From Eustoma russellianum (Eukaryota; Streptophyta; Magnoliopsida; Gentianales; Gentianaceae), in the NCBI GenBank assembly GCA_036186865.1, contig AP025057.1, positions 24,919,653 to 24,983,652 on the forward strand: 64,000 nt of DNA, in the 5' to 3' direction. A program made the translations under genes and the position numbers. Position 1 is the stretch's first letter, and each line of letters starts with the position of its first letter. The notes below the pieces were generated by a model. The model was not told the DNA's origin and did not search any database. It was given only the letters and a program-made list of their open reading frames with translations. Below, in pieces: positions 43,396 through 53,465 of the stretch.

Positions 43396-44120
43396 TAATT
43401 GGGACAAGTCTCTAAAACTGATGGAGTTCTCATACAACAGTTACCACAGCTCAATTGGAATGGCACCATTTGAAGTGTTATACGATCAAAGGTGCAGATC
43501 TCCATTGTATTGGGACGAGGTTGGAGAGAGAGTTCTCACGGGACCAGAGTTAGTGGAGTAAACTAGAGAGAAGATTAAACTGATGCGGGAGAGGCTGAAA
43601 GCAGCCCAGGACCACAACAATAGCTGGGCAGGTTCAAGATGATGACCCATCGAGTTTGATGTGGGTGAGAAAGTTTCTTTGAATGTCTCGCCCATGAAAG
43701 GGGTGATGCAATTTGGAGTAAAGGAAAGTTGATCCCTTGATTTATTGCCCCTTATGAGATTTTAGAAAGGAATGGACCAGTGGAGTATCTTTTATCTTTG
43801 CCACCTACACTGGCGCAGATCCATGATATATTTCACGTGTCACAGTTATGACGTTATGTGCATGACTCTAGCCACGTTTTGAAGGCACAACCGATAGAGA
43901 TCGAGAGATTATGCGACTTATGAGGAGGTCCCGATCTACATTGTTGATCAAAACGAAACAGTTCTAAGAAGGCATTTCATCCCTTATGTCAAAGTGCAAT
44001 GGATTAATCATTCTGAAAGGGAAGCAACGCGGGAACTGGAGCAGCAGATGTGAAAGCAGTATCCTCAGCTTTTCAGTTAAGGTAGGCAAGTTTCGAGGAC
44101 GAAACTTATTATAAAATGTT
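43396..44120 (+). pseudogene. Gypsy integrase C-terminal end
   Basis: Matches the end of plant gypsy Pol: FSYNSYHSSIGMAPFEVLY, CRSPLYWDEVGER, GPELVE, then after stops the EFDVGEKV and VSPMKGV segments, and near 43985-44080 the HSEREAT and YPQLF motifs that end Pol, with GRGREN-like residual codons after it. Stops at 43559 and several frameshifts. The catalytic core of the integrase is absent. It ends where copia H begins. Confidence 0.8.
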
Positions 44121-44740
44121 CGATTCTTTCTTTCTACTATTCCATTTAATTGTGGAGTTCTAGGTGGCGAAAACTCATGCTTGATTCCTTTTTCTTCGCA
44201 AAATGAAATCATATCCTTGTTTTTAAATTCACCGCCTCTATCGCTTCTTATCTTTTTCACATTGACACCGTATTGATTTTCAAGTTGTTTGATTAATTTT
44301 GCAATCTTAATGGCACTATCATCCTTATGTGCAAGAAATAAAGTCCAAGTATAACGAGAAAAATTATCAACAATCACGCAAGCATAGTGGCGCCTACCAA
44401 GGCTCGTAGTGCGACTAGGACCAAACAAATCAATGTGTAGTAGTTCTAAGACTCTAGTCGTGCTTATTTCATTCTTAGGCTTAAGTGACTCGCGTGTTTG
44501 TTTGCCTTTTATGCAAGATTCACACAACTGAAAGTTGTCTAAATCAAGTGTAGGCAATCCTTGTATTAGGTTCTTTCGTTGGAGTTTTTCTAGTGTGGAA
44601 ATGCCAATGTGTCCTAAACATCTATGCCATAAATTTACGTTGGGTTCGTTTGGCATAAAGCATTTAACTTTGGTGTCTAACATATCATCCATAGAAAGTG
44701 TACAGATGTTTCCTTCTCGTTTTCCTTTTAAAACGGTTTA
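44121..44740 (-). pseudogene. Copia H integrase, truncated
   Basis: Preceded by a TAA at 44738-44740 that separates it from the protease frame. Holds HRCLGHIG of the zinc domain, CESC, first core Asp in LHIDLFGPS, RSDRGGEFKNKD and NGIVERKNRT, then loses homology at 44121. All three core acids are present but the C-terminal domain is lost. Confidence 0.85.
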
Positions 44741-45631
44741 TCCATTTTTATTTATTATATTGCAATAAGGGTGAGTGAAGCACACATTAAAACCATTGTC
44801 AATAAATTGCGAAATGCTAAGAAGATTATAGGATAAGTTGCTTACCAAAAAGACGTTGGAGATTTGAAGAGTGCTTGGGTTTCTGATTATGCCTTTTCCG
44901 ATGATCTTGCCTTCATTGTTGTCTCCAAAGGTCACGGATCCTTCTTTTGTGACCTTCTTTAATTTCGTGAACAAGCTCGGGTCACCCGTCATGTGCCTCG
45001 AGCAGCCACTGTCAAGGAACCACTTTATAGATGTATCTTTTGATGTGTGGGCTCCCTCATTAGATGCTTTTGACACAAAGCATACTTGTGCAGTCTCCTC
45101 TTCAGTTTCAGTCTCGGAATCCGATGTATCACTCCAAGTGGAGGCTTTGAGAGCTCGTTTCCTTTGCTTGGGTTCTGAGACGAGTCTATTCTTGTTCCGT
45201 TCCTTGTCAGGGTATTTATTTGTTTGCTTTTCCTTGTTAGGGCAGTCATATGATAAATGTCCAAGTTTGCCACATTCATAACATTTAACATCCTTATCAT
45301 TTGTCTTGTTCTTATTTCTTTTAGTCGAAGTGCCCTTATTTTTGTTTCTAAATGACTTTCTCATAAATTTTCTTAAACCTTTAGCCAATAGAATTAAGTC
45401 ATCGTCATCCGATTCAGAATCACTATCATCTACGTGATCAGAAGAAGTAGAGACGTATTCATTTGATTTAAAAGCAATAGCTTTACCTTGTTTAGATGAT
45501 TCCGATTTCCGTATGATGAGTTTATTATCATAAACCTTAAGTGATCCAATTAATTCTTCCATCTTTATTGAGTTTGTTTCTTTGCTTTCTTCTATTGCGG
45601 TCACTTTAGGATCCGATTCGGAGAGAAGGCT
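44741..45631 (-). pseudogene. Copia H Gag C-terminal part fused to protease
   Basis: Open from just after the TGA at 45632 down to TAA at 44738. It holds the end of the capsid-like domain, a basic stretch, the zinc knuckle CYECGKLGHLSYDC, an acidic patch, then, directly after CFVSKASNE, the protease motif WFLDSGCSRHMTGD. In F about 260 residues plus the intron-like cassette lie between those points, so an in-frame deletion has fused knuckle to protease and removed the coiled coil. Confidence 0.85.
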
Positions 45632-46180
45632 TCATAAGACTTTCTGTACCTTTTCCTGCATGGTAAAGGATTTACCAAGAGACTCAAGACAATTATAGAT
45701 GTTAGTCAAGCGAAGATCCATATCAACAATAGATTCATTATGCAATAATTTAAACGACTCGAGTGTGGACATTAGCATGTTTATCTTGGACTCTTTCACT
45801 TGACTAGTGCCTTCGTGTTTTATTTTGAGTATTCTCCACATTTCTTGTGCACTAGAACAGTTTGAGACATAACTAGACTCACTCTTACTTAATCCATTTA
45901 AAAGTAATTGCATAGCCCTAGCGTTCATGCTAAGTCTCTTTTTATCCTCACTTGTATATTCTTGTCTAGGTTTAACAACTTCTAGTGTGACTCCGTCTAC
46001 GGTGGATAACTTAGATGGAACAAAAGGACCATCTTCTATGATTGACCAAAGATCAATATCAATTGCCATAAGAAAGAGCTTCATTCTTAATTTCCATTGA
46101 ATGAAAGACTCACCGTCAAAAAGAGGAGGCCTTTGGCTCGGCATACATTCTTGCTCGGTTTTGAGATTTGTGGTTGCCAT
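45632..46180 (-). pseudogene. Copia H Gag N-terminal part
   Basis: The ATG at 46180 lies 54 nt from the LTR. Residues 1-182 match the F Gag (QRPPLFDGESFIQWKLRMKLFLMAIDIDLW) and end at a TGA at the codon after KVL. Copia E has a TGA at the same codon (13687); F has Arg (AGA) there. Confidence 0.88.
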
Positions 46181-46220
46181 CTCACTGAATCGTTAGATCC
46201 TTTGAAGTGAGTGTTCCTGC

Positions 46221-46232
46221 GCTCTGATACCA
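46221..46232 (-). promoter_or_regulatory. Primer binding site, copia H
   Basis: Minus strand TGGTATCAGAGC, perfect match to initiator tRNA-Met. Confidence 0.95.
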
Positions 46233-47632
46233 CTTGTAGGATCTGCAAGGCACCACTAGAAGGGGGGGTTGAAAAGTTGGTGTGGAAAGTGTGGTTTTTA
46301 AAATTGTTTTGACTCAAGAACTCAACATCTGAAAACAGTTTCTGTTTTCAGGACCGGTACTAAAACGTTTTTAAAACCAGGTTGTAGGTCTTCAAAAATT
46401 CTGCAATTTTGAGAGAACTTAGCCTCAGATGTTATGAGTGTTTCCTAAAAATTTCAGATTTAAATTCAACCTTTAACCCCTTCAAAAATCGTTGGTGGTC
46501 AGATTGTGCGAATCTGCCAGAAACGGTAGACTGATTTGAAAATTTTATTCCTATTTGTACGTAACTCCAAATGCTCTGAAATTTTAACCACTAACCCTTT
46601 ATATGTTATACTTAAATGGGTTGAAACAGTTTTGAAAATTGTTTTGGGAAGTTAGTCAAATACTATCAAAGTCTCAACCTTTGCAAGTCTGAAAATCAGA
46701 CTGCACTAGTATCAGAACTTCGGACGTTTGATTGACTTATACTTGTCCAAAAGGGTTGAAACTTGTGCCAAATTAACCTTAAGACGGTGACTATGATTCT
46801 GGAAAGTTTCGGAATTTTTGAAAAATGTTTACTATTTTTACGAACGTAATCAAAAAGGATAAACAGTTCTGAAACAGAATATAAGTGCTGAAAGTAAATG
46901 ACACCAAGAATTTTATACTGGTTCGGTTATAAACAACCTACTCCAGTCTTCGAGGAACACCTTCCTCGGTTCACACTAATCACACAACATAAAAACACCT
47001 TACCATGGGGTTGATGGAGTTACACACCAACTCCAACCTTTTACAAACCTTGTATGATGAATACAATGCACACGAACACCACCACCTTGCAAGATTGAAG
47101 ATTGATCACACCTTGATCAATCTTTTACAAAGATAAAGAATGTGTGATGGTCTAAGATAAGCCTATTCAAGAATATGAATGTAAGTACAATAGGCTTTTA
47201 GGAAGAAGAAAGAAAGAGAGTGTAGAAGAGGAAGAGCTAGGCGTTTTTTATCACTTAGTTTTCAAGACTTGTTCTTGTTCTTGTTTTGCTCTTCTTCCTT
47301 CTTTTTTAACATTATGGCCGTCCGCCTCTAGGTCCTTCTCCTCTTGAAAATTATCTTCCAAGTCCTTGGAAGAATATGTGGCATCATTGTGACATGATCT
47401 TGCTTACATGGCACTTCCTCATTGGATGATCATTTAACTCTTGCTTACTTGGCACTCATTTATTGGTTGAATGTTGTCATCACTTGATGACTAGGAAAAT
47501 CTGAGAATTCCACTAAAAACATGTGCCAAAATCACCATAAAAAAATTACCATAACTTCCAAGATCATCACATAAATTAAGCAAGATAATATTTCTCCAAA
47601 CATGGTGAAAAATTCGGCCATTACTAGACTTG

Positions 47633-47654
47633 ACATGCTGAAATTTCAGCATGT
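47633..47654. repeat. Palindrome acatgctgaaa / tttcagcatgt
   Basis: Perfect 22-nt palindrome; about 20 bp upstream is aattcggcc. Confidence 0.9.
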
Positions 47655-47803
47655 GATACATGGATGTTTATTTCGAATTGTTGCCAAATTTTCCTTGATT
47701 TTTCTCTTAAAAATAAATCACCAATTAGTAGACGATATTCTTATGAATTTTGGGAATAAAATTTGACAATCACATGGCCAAAATTCGGCCTAGATACATT
47801 CAT

Positions 47804-47831
47804 ACACATGCTGAAATTTTTCAGCATGTGT
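47804..47831. repeat. Palindrome with 13-bp arms
   Basis: acacatgctgaaa, two bases, tttcagcatgtgt; preceded by aaaattcggcc. Confidence 0.9.
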
Positions 47832-47962
47832 GATATTCAAGATATCACAATTTCACTTTCATATCTTATTCAAATTAATTCCAATTTATCTTCCAATTAA
47901 TCCCACGTTTCAAGACACAAAATATAGCCTCATAATTGGTGAAATTCGGCCAGCCTATTATC

Positions 47963-47987
47963 CACATGCTGAAATTTTCAGCATGTG
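47963..47987. repeat. Palindrome with 12-bp arms
   Basis: cacatgctgaaa, one base, tttcagcatgtg; preceded by gaaattcggcc. The three copies are spaced 171 and 159 bp. Confidence 0.9.
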
Positions 47988-49265
47988 TTACAAATGAGAT
48001 AAAATTTGAAACATTACCTTTTGTAGCTTCTTTCTTTATGTCACCAACATTGTATGATTGATTCTTGACTAATCAATATGCCAACAAGGCTTCAAATATG
48101 CTCCATCTCAGCTGGAATAGGCGTTGCAAAGTATGTGTGCATGTGCTGAATTTTATTTTCGCAAACTTTGTAAAATAGTGCACATTTAATAATACACACA
48201 AGGTATATTCCAATGAGCCCTTAATTTAATTTTCTAGAACACTTTAAGATGTATGACATATGTAAAAAGTGTCTAGATACATGTCGTATGATGTGCCAAA
48301 AACGTTCCATGTGTTGTGTACGTAGAAAACCGAATTTTCGATGTTTATCGATTGCCCGATTTTTCTCTAATTAAATTCCAACTTTTTGCACATGTTATAT
48401 ATATTATGTTACATATAATATAAATAATATAAACTTTAATATATAGCACTTGGCTGGTATTAAAGTGGCGCCATTTACATGTGACAAAATTGAAATTGGA
48501 ATCTCCACAATTTGGCCTTAATGTGGGGTGATTTGTGTGTGCCGACATGGAATGATTTTATGGCTGCACATAACATCATACCCACGAAAGTTTTGAGTAT
48601 TTTTGAAGTGTAGGGGCTGGCCATCTATTTATAGCAAGTACGTGACACGTTGGCGAAGTTTCGGTATTCGTCCGATACGACAATTTTCGGTTTAGAACCT
48701 TTTAACATGTCGTATTTAATTTGTCATCACCATGACTTATATCATATGATATAAGACCTGAATATACTCATAAATATGAGTTAAGTATGGTGGTGTGACG
48801 TTAACGTACGTGCGTAAAATATATAACGTGTCGGTAGTACGTTGGAATACATGTGTATGTGTCTTTTTCAAAAAAACTGAAAATATATATATTTATATAT
48901 ATGTAGGCGTGTATATATGTGGTGAAAGGAGGAGGAGGAGACTTTCCTTTCTTAGTCTTGTTGCCTTCGTGCCTTGTCCAAATGTAGCTTCCTTTAATGA
49001 ACTACTTAGTTTAATTAACTAAGTACTTAACTTAATGAACTAGTTTAGTTCATTAACGGTGGCACCTGAAAATAGTATAAACACAACAAATGTTTGCCAT
49101 TTGATGTAAGCTTTAACGCTTCATGGCTCGTTAGTACGTCAACATTATATATGAACTATATAAGGCAGGTCATATGCATTATGTCATGCACATTTATATC
49201 ATGCATGTTTTTAAGCACATTTAAATCATACATTTTGAAATCACTCAAACCTCCTTTTCTCTACA

Positions 49266-50167
49266 AAACTGTGGCCTCAACTAGGAAAGGAGAAGGAAGA
49301 ATCCCCATGCTAAGGAAAAGAAGCAAGCATTTAGGCCACTCATCAAGGAGTACCTTTCAAATCAAAGCTAAATCAAGTGAAGTAGGCAAGTACATCTCTT
49401 AGACTGCTCGTCATTTCTAAAATCACTAAGTTTTTTCTATAGAAAAATGGATCATTCAAAATTATATTCAAATGTATGTTCCAAAAAAAATAAGTAATGA
49501 GGCATGCATGTGTGGATTGACTATGATAAGGACTAGATATAAGTATAATCAAGCTATTTTCATATCAAAATAAGTTACAAGGCTGGCATGTGTGGATTTG
49601 AGGCTTGCATGTGTGATTTGACTATGATCAAGATTAGTTAAGAGTAGGTTTTGGCTAGAGGAAGGGAATGCATATGAAAAACAAGTAATGATTCTTTGCA
49701 TGTGAGATTTGAATATGATCAGGATTAGTTATGAGTAGGTTTTGGCTAGAGGAAGGGAGTTCATATCGAAAACAAGTAATGGGGCCTTGCATGTCTGATT
49801 TGCCTATGATCAAGAATAGTTATGAGCATGTGCGGTTAGAGGAATGGAAAATCGTGGATTGATCAAAATTAGTCTTGACAAAGCATGAAGAAGATGATGC
49901 ATGTACTTAGCTAAGATTGAATTACAAGATTCTTATTCTGGCATGTTGATTTTGTTAACTCCCAACCCCATGAAACTTTCAGCCTTATTGGTACAACATT
50001 CCCTTGATTGAGCATAATTACCTTGATAAGCTTTATGCCTAGGGCAGTATGGCATATGGTGGTTTGAAGACTTTTTAGGGGGTTAAACATACTTGTTTAT
50101 GATGTAGGTCCTAATCCCTTGATTTCCAAAATTTTGTAATAGTTGTAAACTTCTTTACCCCTTTCGG
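49266..50167. other. Unassigned region with tandem repeat
   Basis: Between the H LTR and a probable gypsy LTR. No convincing gene. The 102-codon frame 49094-49402 starts inside the LTR and shows no domain. A degenerate repeat of 80-110 bp fills 49490-49860. Confidence 0.5.
49490..49860. repeat. Degenerate tandem repeat, units of 80-110 bp
   Basis: Units start at aagtaatg or aagttaca near 49492, 49572, 49683 and 49773 and share gcatgtgtg, tgactatgatca and gattagttatgagtaggttt. Units differ in length. Confidence 0.75.
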
Positions 50168-52750
50168 TGTTACGACCCGCATTTCTGGGTTGGTAGAAAA
50201 GAAATAAGATATAGAAAATCAAATGAAAGTGCGTTGTTGATAAAAGTTCGGGGGAATTAAAAGGTTGAATAAGGATTTAATAGGACATCAGTAGTATACA
50301 CTGGGGTTAGAAGCGCTCTGAAAAAAATAACTGAATGACAACGTAATCGATATATCGATACATGACCAAACTAGGTAACAAACATTTTCAAACATACGAT
50401 AAGATATAAATAAATTATTCGGTAACAAGATAGATCATTAGACTAAATGAAACCTAATAAAAAGACAAGACACAAGAAATTATAACCAATTAAATAAAAG
50501 AAAAAGAAAGTAGGACATGATAACATAACTTGAAAAAGTAGAAAAAGGAAAACAAATATATATATATATATATTTGTGTGTGTGTATATATATATTCTAT
50601 GTATATGGCGCCATTTAGAGTAAGGAAAGAAAGAAGAAATTGTGGTTAATAAATACCCTAAGAAAATACCAAGTGCATAAAATTGTGTAAAAATCCAATG
50701 ATAGTATTTGTCCTACCCTAACCACTCTCACTCCTCCAAAAATTCGGTCACTACATCCATTTGGATAGAAGACAAATTTTTGTCTTCTTCAACCAATTAT
50801 ACATCATTAACTTCTACCCAAAAACCTACACCCTCTTGCACACTTCTTACATTTTTAACCAAAGCCCACCTACTCCCCTCTACTCCACCACAACCGGCCA
50901 CTCCAAGCCAAATGGGAATAGAAGACATTTTGTTTTCCAACCACATGGAAGCATCATTCCAAGTGTACCAAAAAGCTTCCCATTTCTTACATCCTTTTTC
51001 CTACACTTCTTACAACTTCCAACCAAACCATCCACCTCCGTTTTCCTTCCTCCAATTCATCCAACACAAGACAAAAAGGAAGAAGAAATTGTCTCCCAAT
51101 ACTCCACCTTTCTTTCCTTTGTCAAGACAACCAACCACCCTCACTTTCTTCCATCAATCCTTCAACCTTATGATCATTTCTTCCCCCAACTCCTAACAAC
51201 GCAAAACCGTCCCACTAATCATAGAGGAGAGAAGACTCTCTTCTTGTTCACATTTCAACCTTTATCATATTTTCCTATCTTAAACACCCTCTTTCTTCTC
51301 CCAAGTAAGAAAAACTAGTCTTCCAACTCCTCTCAATCCTTCATGGCCGGAAATCCAAGAAACCAAGAGGAAGAACTTTCTCTCTTCTTTCCATTTCATA
51401 CTTAATAACCTTTCATCTCCAAGAACAACTCTCCTTCCTATCCAAGGGAAAACAAAACTCCTCCTACCTTCATTGTTCTCAAAATGGCCGAGAACTACCC
51501 AAGAAAGGACAATGAAGAAATTTCTTCTCTTTATCTCATACACACATCCAAAACAATAACTACAACATCCTCCTTCATTTCAAGCATCATGGTTGAATTT
51601 TTAGGGGGTTGAGAACCAAGGTATAGCAAGGCAAGAACATCATCTAAGATAAGTTTATATTTCTTCATTTATCCATTACCATGGTTGCTCACTAACCCTC
51701 CATTTTTGAGATCAAAACCGTGGGTTGCTAAGGCGGGAAGGAGAAAGTTTTCTTCAGGCCAAGTGAAGAACTTCACTTTCATACTAAGGTTAGGTGATAA
51801 AGGCAAGTACTCCTCCTAGATCCTTCATGGATTTTTAAAGATATATGTATATATATTCATACATAGTTGAATCGTTCGTGATGCATGTTCAATGTTTTAG
51901 TACCAAGAATATGCAAAGGATATGTTTATAAGTGATGTATGACGTGAGATAAATAGCCTATATAAACTCAGCCACTATGTCAAATATGGACTTATATGTA
52001 TAAATGAAATGAAATAAACACTCTTAGGTGATATATAAAAGTTAAAGAAAGGAAATGAAGATATATGATATAATAGGAAAATTATACTAAGAGGACATTT
52101 TTATGTATGTGTTCATATGTTTTCCATGAAGATCATCACTTATGTGTTTATGATTTTGATATGTTTCTTGATGATCTACATGTTTATTTATATATACATA
52201 CGCATTCGGCCTAAATAGGGTTTTGTAGCCTAATTACTTTATTTTCATGGTTTCCATCATTTGTAATGTTTATGTATTATATGATGTTATTGCAAGTCAT
52301 TATGTTGATGGAAACTAGTATGTATGTAGTTGGAATAAAAATTAAAACAATATATAAGTAAAAGATGTGACAAAGAAAAGATTTATGTAACTTATACAAT
52401 ATATGTATATTCGGCCAAAGGGCCAAAATGGAATAGGAAGAATAAATATTGTGTCATATTATAAATATAAATATGTATGTCATGAAATGAAATGGTCATA
52501 ATATAAAAATATGGAATAAAGAGGTGTGCTACATAAAAGAAGAAATATAGGTATGTGTATATATATATATGTATATATATATGTAATATATATATATATA
52601 TGTGTGTATTTTGGCCATATAACCCAAAAGATGGAAAATAAATATTGTTACATGTTATAAACCTAGATATGTATAATATATAAAGATATGACCATATGTT
52701 AAAAAATATAGAATAAAGAAGTATGTTAAATGAAGGAAATATAAATATAT
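50168..52750 (+). mobile_element. Probable gypsy LTR K, broken
   Basis: Starts TGTTACGACCCGCATTT, a form common at gypsy LTR starts, comparable with TGTTGTCATATCCCG at 5639. It contains a pyrimidine-rich stretch at 50700-51320 and AT microsatellites at 50552-50594 and 52556-52605. No end of the CTACA type and no primer site are seen before LINE3, so the identity is tentative. ORFs at 50708-51318 are Ser/Pro/Thr/Phe-rich translations of the pyrimidine-rich stretch. Confidence 0.4.
52556..52605. repeat. AT microsatellite
   Basis: Runs of (TA)n with gtatat and taatat interruptions. Confidence 0.9.
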
Positions 52751-52796
52751 TTTTGTTTGATGAAAGGAGGTAGTGCAACCTGTTTTATTAATTAGC

Positions 52797-52814
52797 CCTC
52801 ACATATGGCGAAGG
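52797..52814 (-). other. LINE3 terminal hairpin
   Basis: Minus strand CCTT cgccatatgt GAGG; the first arm has one change relative to CCTC in the other copies, giving a G-T pair. Confidence 0.6.
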
Positions 52815-52950
52815 AAAACCAATAGTACAAATCAAGTCCCAACACAATAGAATGAAACAACTGAGTGGACGAAAACTATAACTAATCAGCTGTAAAAGTA
52901 CTTGGGGTGAGGGGTATTGCCCACAATGGATATGATATGTCTCATTAAAA

Positions 52951-52996
52951 CCTTGGCAAGCAAAACCACCCTTGTGGATTAAATCTTGCACAAAGG
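52951..52996 (-). other. LINE3 3' hairpin (covarying stem)
   Basis: Minus strand CCTTTGTGCAAG pairs through GCAAG with CTTGC and CCTT with AAGG; the inner CCAC / GTGG stem is kept. The pair next to AAG is G-C here but C-G in LINE2 and LINE4. Confidence 0.75.
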
Positions 52997-53465
52997 AAAA
53001 AGAGTACATATTTATCCAAAATGGGGCCAATATTACACATCGCCATAAGAGCTCGAAGTAAGAGAGATGTTGTCGGCCAATATCCATATAGTATCCATAT
53101 ATGTCCATCGCCGAGTATGCCATGCAAAAAGAAAGTCATGAAAGTGTACATCGATTCTGTGCAGTAGCAAGATAATATCGAAGGAACAAGAACTGAACGC
53201 GTACCCGACCTGCTTGCATTCATCCAAATGCAGGCAAAAGCTGTTTAACGGCGCCAATCCATATGGAAGGCATGCTCTCCTTTGCAACAGCTAATGTCGA
53301 TGAGACCTTGCAAAAAAGATAAACATACAAAGAATGCTAAGCAATAGCATGAAACCGCGATAAATAGACTCGTAATTGCCAGCCCGAAAAAGGAAAAGTA
53401 TGATACCCCAGCTGCCTATATCAAAAAAATGATATAGGCAGAAATAATTTGAATGACTCGAGCCA

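Larger units (their letters stand above)
44121..49265 (-). mobile_element. Copia element H, 5' part
   Basis: Minus-strand SIRE/Maximus-type copia: LTR (49265 to 46235), primer site, gag, protease, and integrase up to the ERKNR segment, where it joins gypsy sequence at about 44120. RT, RNase H and the 3' LTR are missing. An internal in-frame deletion removes the gag tail. Confidence 0.88.
46235..49265 (-). mobile_element. Copia H 5' LTR, about 3.0 kb
   Basis: Plus strand tgtaggatc to tctctaca. It shares U5 and U3 blocks with the C and F LTRs and is the reverse complement of 385-1138 over its U5 side. Three CATGCTGAAA palindromes lie at 47633-47987. A degenerate TATA-like TTAAAAAA lies near 47305 at the distance where F has TATAAAAAGG. 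Confidence 0.85.

Noticed and set aside
43396..44120. Gypsy I and the pol fragment as one intact element around copia E
   Set aside because: The LTR at 42335-43395 lies between leader and pol, and most of pol is missing, so at least one further deletion or insertion is required.
50708..51318. Ser/Pro/Thr/Phe-rich ORFs of 162 and 185 codons
   Set aside because: They overlap in different frames over a pyrimidine-rich stretch of a probable LTR; low stop density explains them.
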